The notes under the pieces were generated by a model. It had not been told where the DNA came from, ran no database searches, and saw nothing but the letters and a program-made list of their open reading frames with translations. Positions 27,824-36,300 of a DNA stretch of 64,000 bases are shown here, piece after piece; position 1 is the first letter of the stretch, and each line of letters opens with the position of its first letter. Where the stretch lies: the NCBI RefSeq assembly GCF_002283555.1, contig NZ_MVOI01000003.1, forward strand, positions 518,536-582,535, read 5' to 3'. The position numbers were made by a program, and so were the translations under genes. Origin of the DNA: Rubrivirga sp. SAORIC476 (GTDB lineage Bacteria; Bacteroidota; Rhodothermia; Rhodothermales; Rubricoccaceae).

Positions 27824-29428
27824 CTACCAGAACATGGCGTAGAGCACCGCCGTCACGCCCAGGATGGCGAACGCCGAGACCAGGAAGACGGGGTCCTTGC
27901 CGCGGTCTACGTCGGCCACGCGGATGGCCTTGGGGCTGTCGGCGCCCTTGCCCTCGATCAGCGAGATCACCACGATCAGCGCCACCGAGAGCAAGAACAC
28001 GTAGCCCATCCGGTTCAGGAACGGCATCGCCGGCAGCAGCACCTTCGCCAGCGCCGAGAGCGGGATCGAGAGGACCGCCGTCACGAGCGCCGCGTTGGCC
28101 GTCGCCTTGCGCCAGAAGAGGCCCATCATGAAGACCGCCAGCACGCCGGGGCTGATGAAGCCGGTGTACTCCTGGATGTACTGGAACGCCTGGTCGATGG
28201 CGCCAAGCAGCGGGTACGCCGTGATCGCCGCGATGGTGATGGCCGCCAGGCTCACGAGCCGCCCGATGGTGACCAGCTTCGTCTCCGACGTGTCCGGGTT
28301 GCGGGACTTGTAGAGGTCGATGGTGAAGATGGTCGCCGTCGAGTTCATCATCGACGCCAGGCTGGAGACGATGGCCGCGGCCAGCGCGGCGAACGCCAGG
28401 CCCTTCAAGCCGGGCCCGATGTAGGTGCCCAGGAGCCACGGGTACGCCTGGTCGGCCTTGTCGATGGGCGCGTCCAGGCCGAACGCCACGATGCCCGGGA
28501 TGACCACGATCAGCGGCAGGATCATCTTGAGCCCGCCCGCGAACGCCAGCCCGCGCTGGGCCTCCTTGAGCGACTTGCCCGCCAGCGCGCGCTGGATGAT
28601 GTACTGGTTGCAGCCCCAGTAGAACAGGTTCGCGACCCACATCCCGCCAAGCAGCACGCCCAGGCCGGGCAGCAGTTGGTAGGCGTCCTGCGCCGCGCCC
28701 GCGTCGTCGTTGTAGATCAACTCGCCCGGCCCCAGGATCATGTTGAACCGCTCCGGCAGATCGGTCACGAGCTTGCCGAAGCCCGCGATCGCGCCGCCGC
28801 CATCACCCGCGTAGGCGTCCAGGGCGAGGACTGTCGTCAGCAGGCCGCCGCCGATGAGCACGAACACCTGGACCACATCGGTCCACGCGACCGCCTCCAG
28901 GCCGCCGTAGATCGAGTAGACGGTCGCGAAGATCGCCAGCCCGGCGATGCCCCAGAACAGCGGCACGCCCATGATGCCCTCCAGCGCGAGCGCGCCCAGG
29001 TAGAGCACCGCCGTCAGGTTGACGAACACGTAGACGAGCAGCCAGAAGACCGCCAGCAGCGTCCGCACGCGGCCGTCGAACCGCTTCTCCAGGAACTGCG
29101 GCATCGTGAAGATGCCCTTCTGGAGGTAGATCGGCAGGAAGAAGTAGGCCACCACCAGCAGCGTCACCGCAGCCATCCACTCGTACGTGGCGATGGCCAG
29201 GCCCAGTCGGAAGCCGGAGCCCGACATCCCGATGAACTGCTCGGCGGAGATGTTGGACGCGATCAGCGACGCGCCGATGGCCCACCACGGCAGCGACTTG
29301 CCCGCCAGGAAGTAGTCCTCCGAGTCCTTGACGTGGCCGTCCTTCTCGCGCGAGACCCAGAGGCCCACGCCGATGATGAGCGCGGCGTAGGCCGCGAAGA
29401 CGACATAGTCGATGAGTGCGAAGTCCAT
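27824..29428 (-). CDS. Sodium/solute symporter (SSS, SGLT-type)
   Basis: A 534-residue inner-membrane carrier with about 13-14 helices. SSS signatures: DYFLAGKSLPWWAIGASLIASNISAEQ near the N-terminus, VYSIYGGLEAVAWTDVVQ around 170-190, the FYWGCNQYIIQRALAGKSL motif, and AAIVSSLASMMNSTATIFTIDLYK, whose serines and threonines form the Na2 site. The pattern is closest to vSGLT-like sugar transporters rather than proline or pantothenate carriers. The substrate is inferred only as a sugar or polyol. It is divergent from the Coa1-like gene. Confidence 0.9.
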   Translation of the reverse strand: MDFALIDYVVFAAYAALIIGVGLWVSREKDGHVKDSEDYFLAGKSLPWWAIGASLIASNISAEQFIGMSGSGFRLGLAIATYEWMAAVTLLVVAYFFLPIYLQKGIFTMPQFLEKRFDGRVRTLLAVFWLLVYVFVNLTAVLYLGALALEGIMGVPLFWGIAGLAIFATVYSIYGGLEAVAWTDVVQVFVLIGGGLLTTVLALDAYAGDGGGAIAGFGKLVTDLPERFNMILGPGELIYNDDAGAAQDAYQLLPGLGVLLGGMWVANLFYWGCNQYIIQRALAGKSLKEAQRGLAFAGGLKMILPLIVVIPGIVAFGLDAPIDKADQAYPWLLGTYIGPGLKGLAFAALAAAIVSSLASMMNSTATIFTIDLYKSRNPDTSETKLVTIGRLVSLAAITIAAITAYPLLGAIDQAFQYIQEYTGFISPGVLAVFMMGLFWRKATANAALVTAVLSIPLSALAKVLLPAMPFLNRMGYVFLLSVALIVVISLIEGKGADSPKAIRVADVDRGKDPVFLVSAFAILGVTAVLYAMFW

Positions 29429-29655
29429 GCGTGTGGGAGGGTGAGGGGCGAGACGAGGGCAGCGACGCGGAACCGCTACCGGGTGGAGCCAGGCGCTCGA
29501 GGCGCCGCCCTAGAATAGCGAGGAGTTCTCTGGATGGTGCAGCGAGGTCTCGCTCCGTCTCGGCGCCTCCGCCCGCCTCGGCTCTCCCCTCCGCGGACTC
29601 GAAACCGACGGTCTGGCCGCGCGCCCTATGTTGCCCCTTCACGACCGGCTGACCG

Positions 29656-30069
29656 ATGCGGAACGTCCTCGGGGTGCTGATGGCGATCGTCGGGTTCGCG
29701 CTCTTCATGAGCGTGATCTGGGCAGGCTGCGGCGCCTTCCTCAAGAACAACGAGGCCTACGAACGCGGCCTCGCGACCGCCCTCGCCGATCCTCTCGTGC
29801 AGGAGACCCTCGGGGGCCCCGTCCGGGAGAGTTGGTTCCTCAACGGCGCCATCGAGGGCGACGGCGGCACGACCCGCGGCTCGTGGTCCACGCGTCTCCG
29901 AGGCGAGGCGGCGTCCGGGACGCTCTACATCGTTGGCTTCAAGCAGAACGGCCGCTGGGGCGTCGTCGGCATGTCGCTCACGGCCGCGGGCGCGACCTAC
30001 ACGTACCGCGCCGGCCAGGGCTTCGTCCGCGCCGACCCGGAGGCGCTGCCGGCGTACGACATCCTCTGA
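29656..30069 (+). CDS. Coa1/Tim21-like membrane protein
   Basis: A 137-residue protein with one N-terminal transmembrane helix (about 5-25) and a soluble domain whose ALADPLVQETLGGPVRESWFLNGAIEG pattern matches the cytochrome-oxidase-assembly-factor Coa1 family. A GTLYIVGFKQNGRWGVVGM strand pair follows. In mitochondria Coa1 aids complex IV assembly; bacterial relatives are uncharacterised and no oxidase gene is nearby. Confidence 0.75.
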   Translation: MRNVLGVLMAIVGFALFMSVIWAGCGAFLKNNEAYERGLATALADPLVQETLGGPVRESWFLNGAIEGDGGTTRGSWSTRLRGEAASGTLYIVGFKQNGRWGVVGMSLTAAGATYTYRAGQGFVRADPEALPAYDIL

Positions 30070-30072
30070 CCC

Positions 30073-30113
30073 CGCCTCGGTCCCGCGACGCCCCGCCTCA
30101 TGCCCGAGGCGGG
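30073..30113. repeat. CCTCGG-family hairpin after the Coa1-like gene
   Basis: CCCGCCTC (30092-30099) pairs perfectly with GAGGCGGG (30106-30113) over a six-base loop. An additional CGCCTCGG copy lies at 30073-30080, so alternative pairing with the same right arm is possible. It starts a few bases after the stop codon at 30069. Confidence 0.45.
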
Positions 30114-30137
30114 CGACCCTGACGGCCCGCAAAAGCC

Positions 30138-30161
30138 GGAGGGACGATACGACGCCCCTCC
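30138..30161 (+). promoter_or_regulatory. GGAGGG/CCCTCC hairpin in the leader of the next lipoprotein gene
   Basis: An imperfect hairpin (GGAGGG with CCCTCC, one inner mismatch) ends 18 nt before the start codon at 30180. A closely similar element, including the preceding AAGCCGGAGGG, occurs at 45424-45447 in front of another lipoprotein gene. Confidence 0.4.
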
Positions 30162-30179
30162 CTCCTCCCCTGCCTTCCC

Positions 30180-30809
30180 ATGCGTCCCTCTTTCACCCGA
30201 CTGCGCGCGATGGCGGCGCTCCTGGCCGTCGGCCTGCTCGGCCTCGCCTGCGGCGACGCCCCCGACACCCCGACGCCCGACGCCGACCCGGTCGCCGAGG
30301 CCGCGCCCGCCTCCGGAGACCAGCTGTTCGACACCCAGTTCGGGCAGGTCTGCCGGGGCACCGGCCAGCCCGCCGCCGCCGAGTTCGTCGCCGGCCCGGG
30401 CGTCCACCCGGTCCTCTTCCTCTACACCGACGACGGCGCCGCCTACCACAGCCGCAGCGTGACGCTCCCCGAGGGCTGGAGCGCCGCCTGGCCCGACCTC
30501 GCACGGACCCAACTGGTGACCTGCATCCAGCGCCTCTCTGCCACCCCCGGCCAGGTTTGCGAGGGCTACGAGGACGACGACAGCGGCCAGGAATGGACCG
30601 TCCAGATCCACGACGCGACCTACGAGTACGTCGTCCGCAACGCGCGCACGGCCGACGTGATCGACAAGCAAACGTTCGAGGTGCCCGCCGGGCGGTGCCC
30701 GATGTTCTCGTCGTTCCGCGAAGGCGACCCGCAGCCGAAGCCGTACTTCCCGAGCGTCGGCAACGGGCAGGTAGAGCTGTTCGTCCGCCGGCACGTGACG
30801 GGAAGCTGA
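30180..30809 (+). CDS. Lipoprotein of unknown function
   Basis: A 209-residue protein with a lipoprotein signal (GLAC, Cys24) and a Pro/Ala-rich linker. A compact globular part (about 45-205) has four cysteines (CRGTG, TCIQRL, VCEGYED, RCPMFSS) that could form disulfides in the periplasm. No recognised domain. A WTVQIHDATYEYVVRNARTADVI strand pair suggests a beta-sandwich. It is convergent with the NTF2-like gene. Confidence 0.75.
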   Translation: MRPSFTRLRAMAALLAVGLLGLACGDAPDTPTPDADPVAEAAPASGDQLFDTQFGQVCRGTGQPAAAEFVAGPGVHPVLFLYTDDGAAYHSRSVTLPEGWSAAWPDLARTQLVTCIQRLSATPGQVCEGYEDDDSGQEWTVQIHDATYEYVVRNARTADVIDKQTFEVPAGRCPMFSSFREGDPQPKPYFPSVGNGQVELFVRRHVTGS

Positions 30810-30815
30810 CCCCTC

Positions 30816-30858
30816 GCCTCGGTCGCCTCACCGACCTACCCGGTTGCGCCGCCGAGGC
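30816..30858. repeat. CCTCGG/CCGAGG inverted repeat between convergent genes
   Basis: GCCTCGG (30816-30822) pairs with CCGAGGC (30852-30858) across 29 nt, with an inner GGTCG/CGACC pair. Its right arm overlaps a 50-bp block shared with the 3' end of ndvB. Confidence 0.4.
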
Positions 30859-30884
30859 GGACCGTCACGGCGTGCGCGGCGCCG
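30835..30884 (-). repeat. 50-bp near-copy of the ndvB 3' end
   Basis: This block matches 33266-33315 at 44 of 50 positions, including 21 identical bases in a row. Read in one minus-strand frame it encodes AAHAVTVRLGGATG then a stop, against AAHAVTVRLGGAPG-stop at the NdvB C-terminus. The NTF2-like gene ends inside it in a different frame. Confidence 0.6.
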
Positions 30885-31383
30885 ATCCGTAGATCGTGGT
30901 GTGCATGCCCGCGATTCTCCACTCGCCGTCCACCTTCTCCATCAGTCTGGACTCCCGCTTTCGTCCCTGGTCGGCGTCCTCCTGCTCGTAGCTCACCCAC
31001 GCGCCCTCCCCGTAGAGGCGCACGTCGGCGCTCTCCAGAGTGGGCGGCAGCGGCTCGGGGTCGGGATGGGCCTCGATGTAAGTCCTGACGAATGCATCCA
31101 CCCGGTCCCAGCCTCTCGTCTCGGAGAAGCTGCTGTCCACCATGTTCATGTAGGTCTTCTGCACGTACGACGCATGGACCCAGTGCTCTCTCCAGCCCTC
31201 GTAGTCACGGCTGAGCGCGTCCCGCGTCTCTGCGTTGAGCACGCCGAGGATTCGCGCCGTCTCCTGATCGAGGGCGGACGCCTCATGGCCCGCGACGGGG
31301 GAGCGATCCGGCGGCCTTTCGGCGCAGCCGAGCAGGGAGAGCGTGGTGGCAAGACATGCCGTGAGGAAGGAGAAGGTCCGCAT
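30865..31383 (-). CDS. NTF2/SnoaL-like lipoprotein
   Basis: A 172-residue protein with a lipoprotein signal (SLLGC, Cys20) and a domain resembling DUF4440/SnoaL-like NTF2 folds: an initial helix (VLNAETRDALSRDYEGWREHW), and the strand pattern ending VSYEQEDADQGRKRESRLMEKVDGEWRIAGMHTTIYG. Such domains are often small-molecule binding or catalytic pockets; the role is unknown. The last residues (SAPRTP) are read from a block that duplicates the ndvB 3' end in another frame, so the original C-terminus may have been altered. Confidence 0.8.
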   Translation of the reverse strand: MRTFSFLTACLATTLSLLGCAERPPDRSPVAGHEASALDQETARILGVLNAETRDALSRDYEGWREHWVHASYVQKTYMNMVDSSFSETRGWDRVDAFVRTYIEAHPDPEPLPPTLESADVRLYGEGAWVSYEQEDADQGRKRESRLMEKVDGEWRIAGMHTTIYGSAPRTP

Positions 31384-31436
31384 CGGGAGCGCGTGGTGTG
31401 GTGTTCGAACGAGTCGTCTTGCCGGGAGGTCGTCGG

Positions 31437-32474
31437 CTAGCCGGCGGTGTCTCCAGCGGTCCCGAGGTGATCCCATACCGTCATCGCACTGAACGCCTCG
31501 AGCATGCCGTACGGATAGGCTGGGAGCCCCGGCGCGCTCGCCTGGCCCAACGCGGCGAGGTCGGCCTCGGTGAGAGACAGCGAGGTGGACGCGAGGACGT
31601 CGGACAGTTGGACGGGCGTGCGGGCACCGAGGAGTACCGACGCGACGCCCGGCCGGGACAGGAGCCATGCCACCGCCACCTGCGCCATCGTCCGGTCGTG
31701 CCGCTTCGCCACTGCCGAGACCACCTCCAGCACCCGCCACGTCGCCTCCGTGTTGCGCGTGTCGTAGGCCTCGACGCCACGGTCCGGGTCCTCGCCCAGC
31801 CGCGTCGCCCCGGTCGGCCGCTCGTCGCGGGCGTACTTGCCCGTCAGCCAGCCGCCGCCGAGGGGCGACCACGGCGTGATGGCGAGCCCCTCCTCCAGCG
31901 CGCACGGCAGGACTTCCACCTCGATGGACCGGTCCAGCAGGTTGTACTGGGGCTGCACCACGGTCGGGACGACGTACCCGCCCAGCCGCGCTGTCGTCAT
32001 GATCCGGGCGAGTTGCCAGCCCGTCACGTTGGACCAGCCGATGCTGTGGAGTTTTCCCTTGCGGGCCTCGGCGCTGAGCGCGTCCAGGGTCTCCTCGACC
32101 GGCGTGTCCTCGTCCCAGCCGTGGACGAAGTAGACGTCGACGGCGTCGACTCCGAGGCGGTCGAGGGACGCGTCCAGGGAGCGCACCAGCGAGCGGCGGG
32201 AGGCGCCTCGGGAGCCCGGCGGCGGTGCGAAACGCCCCTTGGTCGCCACCAGCACGTGGTCGTGCCGACGGTCGGCGAGCCAGCGGCCGAGGATTCGCTC
32301 GGACGCCCCGTCGCCGTAGACGTCGGCGGTGTCGATGAGCGTCCCCCCGGCCTCGACGAACGCGTCGAGTTGGGCATGAGCGTCCGCCTCCGGCGTTTCG
32401 ACGCCGAAGGTCATGGTTCCGAGGGCGAGACGGGACACGACCGGCCCTCGGGGCCCGAGTTGCGCGGTGGTCAT
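31437..32474 (-). CDS. Aldo/keto reductase
   Basis: A 345-residue NADPH-dependent oxidoreductase of the AKR superfamily (Tas/YajO-like). The catalytic tetrad is complete: Asp48, Tyr53 (DTADVYG), Lys79 (ATKGRF) and His118 (YFVHGWD). NADP-binding loops include WSPLGGGWLTGKY and VLLGARTPVQL. The aldehyde or ketone substrate is unknown. It lies 90 nt downstream of a Crp/Fnr regulator on the same strand, suggesting co-regulation. Confidence 0.93.
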   Translation of the reverse strand: MTTAQLGPRGPVVSRLALGTMTFGVETPEADAHAQLDAFVEAGGTLIDTADVYGDGASERILGRWLADRRHDHVLVATKGRFAPPPGSRGASRRSLVRSLDASLDRLGVDAVDVYFVHGWDEDTPVEETLDALSAEARKGKLHSIGWSNVTGWQLARIMTTARLGGYVVPTVVQPQYNLLDRSIEVEVLPCALEEGLAITPWSPLGGGWLTGKYARDERPTGATRLGEDPDRGVEAYDTRNTEATWRVLEVVSAVAKRHDRTMAQVAVAWLLSRPGVASVLLGARTPVQLSDVLASTSLSLTEADLAALGQASAPGLPAYPYGMLEAFSAMTVWDHLGTAGDTAG

Positions 32475-32564
32475 CGGCGTATGGTCCAGACGGTGGATCG
32501 GCAGAGGCCGACAGGGTACGGACCGCGGTCGGACCCGGCCTTGACCTAGATCAACCGGCCCGAG

Positions 32565-33158
32565 TCAGTCGAGCCGGCCGAGCGCGCGAATGCGACTGAG
32601 CGTGCTCGGGTCGATGCCGAGAAACGAGGCGACGTCCTTGAGCGGGACCTGTTCGACGAACTCGGGCCTCACGCGCAGGAGGCGAGCGTACCGCTCGGGG
32701 GCCGGGTCGTGGATGTGCGACAGGAGGTGGCCCTTCAGGTCGGTCAGGATGTGCTCGGCGACCCGCCGGGCGAGCCGCTCCACGGCCGGACGCGCGAGGG
32801 AGAGGGCCTCGAGATCGGCATGGGTGAGATAGAGGAGTTCGGTGTCGCGGGCCGCCTCGACGAACTCGAGCGACGGCTCGCGCGAGTAGAAGCTGAGGAC
32901 CTCGGTCGAGACCATGCCCCTGACCGTGAGCCACCCCGTCCGCTCCTCGCCAGTGTAGGAGACGTTGTAGGTGCGGAGGGCGCCGCGCGTGAGCACGCCG
33001 AGGTAATCGCACACGTCGCCCTGACGGAGCAGAAACCCGCCTGCGGGCACCCGACGGACGCGGAGGCAGTCGTCGATGGCGTGCCAGTCCTCGGCGTCCA
33101 GCGGGGAGAGAGCCGCGAGCACCTCGCGGGTGAGATCACGGGAGGTGGTGTTCGCCAT
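32565..33158 (-). CDS. Crp/Fnr-family transcriptional regulator
   Basis: A 197-residue protein with an N-terminal cyclic-nucleotide-binding-type beta-roll (about 25-115; PAGGFLLRQGDVCDYLGVLTRGALRTY) and a C-terminal helix-turn-helix (about 165-190; PLKDVASFLGIDPSTLSRIRAL). It has no Fnr-type cysteine cluster, and the usual phosphate-binding RxS of cAMP-responsive CRP is not evident. This subtype is common in Bacteroidota relatives and often controls a neighbouring oxidoreductase, here the aldo/keto reductase. Confidence 0.88.
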   Translation of the reverse strand: MANTTSRDLTREVLAALSPLDAEDWHAIDDCLRVRRVPAGGFLLRQGDVCDYLGVLTRGALRTYNVSYTGEERTGWLTVRGMVSTEVLSFYSREPSLEFVEAARDTELLYLTHADLEALSLARPAVERLARRVAEHILTDLKGHLLSHIHDPAPERYARLLRVRPEFVEQVPLKDVASFLGIDPSTLSRIRALGRLD

Positions 33159-33265
33159 CGGGCTCGTCTGGAGACACGAAGTGGGGAGGCCGCTGCCGAC
33201 GGAGTCGGAGGGCTTGCAAGATGCCGACGACCCGAGGAAGGATCCGCCCAGGTACCCCTCGGTTC

Positions 33266-33315
33266 CCTACCCCGGCGCTCCCCCGAGGCGGACTGTCACG
33301 GCGTGCGCGGCGCCG
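33266..33315 (-). repeat. ndvB 3'-end block duplicated at 30835-30884
   Basis: This contains the last codons and stop of ndvB and a CCGAGGC arm. 44 of 50 bases are shared with 30835-30884, about 2.4 kb away, in the same orientation. Confidence 0.6.
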
Positions 33316-36300
33316 TCGGACACGAGCGGGATGCGGGCGGTGCCGCCCTCGACCGGAGCGCCCACCCCATCTGCCTCGGCGGACGTGGCGCCTCCCGGAC
33401 CGTCGCGGACCACCTGGACCACGTAGACCGTGCCCCGGCTGTCGGTGCGGTAGCGGAGCGTGTACCCGTCCCAGTCGTCCGGCACGCGGGGCGTGAGGAC
33501 CAGCGCGTCCGCCTCACGGCGGAGGCCGAGGACCGACTCGACGGCCACGCGCCACATCCACCCGGCCGAGCCGGTGTACCACGTCCACCCGCCGCGCCCG
33601 ACGTGGGGCTCGACGGAGTACACGTCCGCCGCGACGGCGAACGGCTCGGTCTTGTAGCGATCGGCGGCGGCCTGCGAGCGGGTGTGGTTGACCGGCAGAA
33701 TCATCCGGAGCAGGTCCAGCGCGCGGCCCGGCCGGCCGCCCTCGGCGAACGCGCGGACGGCCCAGAGCACGCCGTGCGTGTACTGCCCGCCGTTCTCGCG
33801 GACGCCCGGCAGGTAGCCCTTGATGTAGCCCGGGTCGTGGTCGGTCACGTCGAACGGCGGGGTCAGCAGGCGGATCATCCCCGCGCGCTCGTCGACGAGG
33901 TACCGGTCGACGGCGTCGAGCACCTGGTCGGTGCGGTCGCCCGCGACGCCCGACAGGATCGACCAGCCCTGGGCGATGGCGTCGATGCGGCACTCGTCGT
34001 TCTGTGCCGAGCCGAGCGGCGTGCCATCGTCGTAGAACGCGCGGCGGTACCACGCGCCGTCCCACCCGTCGGCGTCGAGGGCGCGGACGAGATCGGCGCG
34101 GTAGGCCGTGTAGCGCTCGGCGCGCTGGCGGTCGCCGCGGGCCTCAGCGATGGGGATGAACCGCTCCAGGATGTGGGCCAGGAAGAAGCCCAGCCAGACC
34201 GACTCGCCCTCGCCCTCATTGCCGACCCGGTTCATGCCGTCGTTCCAGTCGCCGGAGCCCATCAGCGGGATGCCGTGGCGGCCGGCGGTGAGGGAGATGT
34301 CGAGGGCGCGAGCGGCGTGCTCGTACACCGAGCCCGTCTCGCCGGACGGTTGGGGTGTGAGAAACACCTCGTCTTCGCCCGGCTCCAGCGCGCGCGCGGT
34401 GAGGAACGGCGCCTCCTCGTCGAGGAGCGTCTCGTCGCCGGTGGACGCGAGCGTGAAGGCGACTGCGTAGGGCAGCCAGAGGAGGTCGTCCGAGAAGCGG
34501 GTCCGGATGCCCGCGCCGGTGATCGGGTGCCACCAGTGGAGCACGTCGCCCTCCTCGAACTGGTTGGCGGCGTTGATGAGGATCTGCGCCCGCGTGAGGT
34601 CGGGGCGGGTGTAGACGAGCGCGAGGCTGTCCTGGAGCTGGTCGCGGAAGCCATAGGCGCCCCCGCTCTGGTAGAACGCCGAGCGGCCCCATAGGCGGCA
34701 CGACAGGTTCTGGTAGAGCAGCCAGCCGTTGACGAGCACGTCGAGGTCTGGCGCGGGGGTCTCGATCTGGACGGCGCCGAGGGTCTCCTCCCAGAACGCG
34801 GTCACGTCGGCGAGCGCGAGGTCAGCCGCCTCGGGCGTCGCGTAGCGGGTGACGAGCGTCCGCACGTCGGCGACGGTCTTGGCCTGCCCGAGCAGGAAGA
34901 CGACCTCGCGGGTCTCGCCGGGCGCCAGCGCCAGCGGCACGCGGACGGCGGCGCACGGGTCGAGGTCGGTGTCGAGAGAGCCGTCCAGCGGTCCGCCCGC
35001 GACCACCGAGGCGGGTGCACTCGCGTGGCCGTTGCGCCCGAGGAAGGCGCCCCGCCGCGCGGTCACCGAGTCCACCTCGGCGCCGGCCACGGCGACGAAC
35101 GCCAGCCGGTTGCCGAACGTCTGGTTGTACGGGTTGTGCGCCAGGAGCGCGCCCGAGTCGCGGTCGCGCTCCACGATCACGTACGGCGCGTTGGGCTCGC
35201 GCCGCTCGCCCAGCACGAGTTCGGCGTAGCGATACAGCGACAGGCTCCGCTCGACCTCGGTCCGGTTGGTGATCCGCAGGCGGACCAGCTTGACGGGGTC
35301 GCGGCGCGGCACGAAGGCCGTCGTCTCGGTCTCCAGGCCGCCCCAGGCGGTCGTCCACGACGTGAAGCCCCAGCCGTGGCGCGTCTCGATGGGCGCGGGG
35401 GCGGGGGCCGGGCGCGGCGTGGGCGTCCAGAACACGTCCGCGTCGTCGTCGCGGAGGTAGAGCGCCTCGCCCGCCGGGTCGGTGACGGGGTCGTTGGACC
35501 AGGGCGTGAGCTTGTTCTGCTGCGAGTTGCGAGCCCACGTGTAGCCCTCCCCACTCTCGGTGGCGGTGAAGCCGACCGCCGGGTTGGCGACCACGTTGAT
35601 CCATGGCAGCGGCGTCCGCGTCGTCGCCTCGCCGCCGGTCTGGCGGACGATGTAGCTGCGGCCGTCCTCCGAGAACCCGCCGTAGCCGTTCTCGAACTGG
35701 AGCGACTCCGGTGCCGGCGTGACCGCGGCCGATGGAAAGCGTGCCGCGGCCATGCGCTCGTCGGCGGCCGGGTGGGTCGCTGGAACCGCATCGGAGAGCA
35801 GTTGGGCGGCGCGGTCGTCCTGCTCCACTTCGTGGGCCTCGGCCACCGCGTCCCCCTCCCCGACCGTCGCGGAGGTCAGCAGCGAGGGCACCTCGCCGTG
35901 GAAGACGGCACGCGCGGCGGTGAGCAGCAGCGTCACGTCCTCCTCCGGCATCCCGTCGGAGCGGCGCAGGAAGACGCCGCCGCGCTGGCCAATGAGTCCG
36001 CGCAGCGGCGAGCCCTCGACGGCCTGCGTGAGCGCTTCCTGCAGCGAGTCGGCGTAGCTCGGCGGATGGTCGTTCAGGATCACGACGTCGACCTCTAGGC
36101 CGCGGCGGCGCCAGAAGGCGTGCATTCGCAACAGCCCGCGGACGGCGTCCAGTTCCTCCATCTTCGAGAGGCGGAACAGCAGGATCGGGAGGTCGCCCGA
36201 GATGCCGTACGCCCACAGGCCCGACTGGGGGCGCGTGTTGCGGTCGCGGACACTCGCGGGCGCGGCCACGCGCGGGTCGCCGTAGAGCAGGCGGCTCGCG

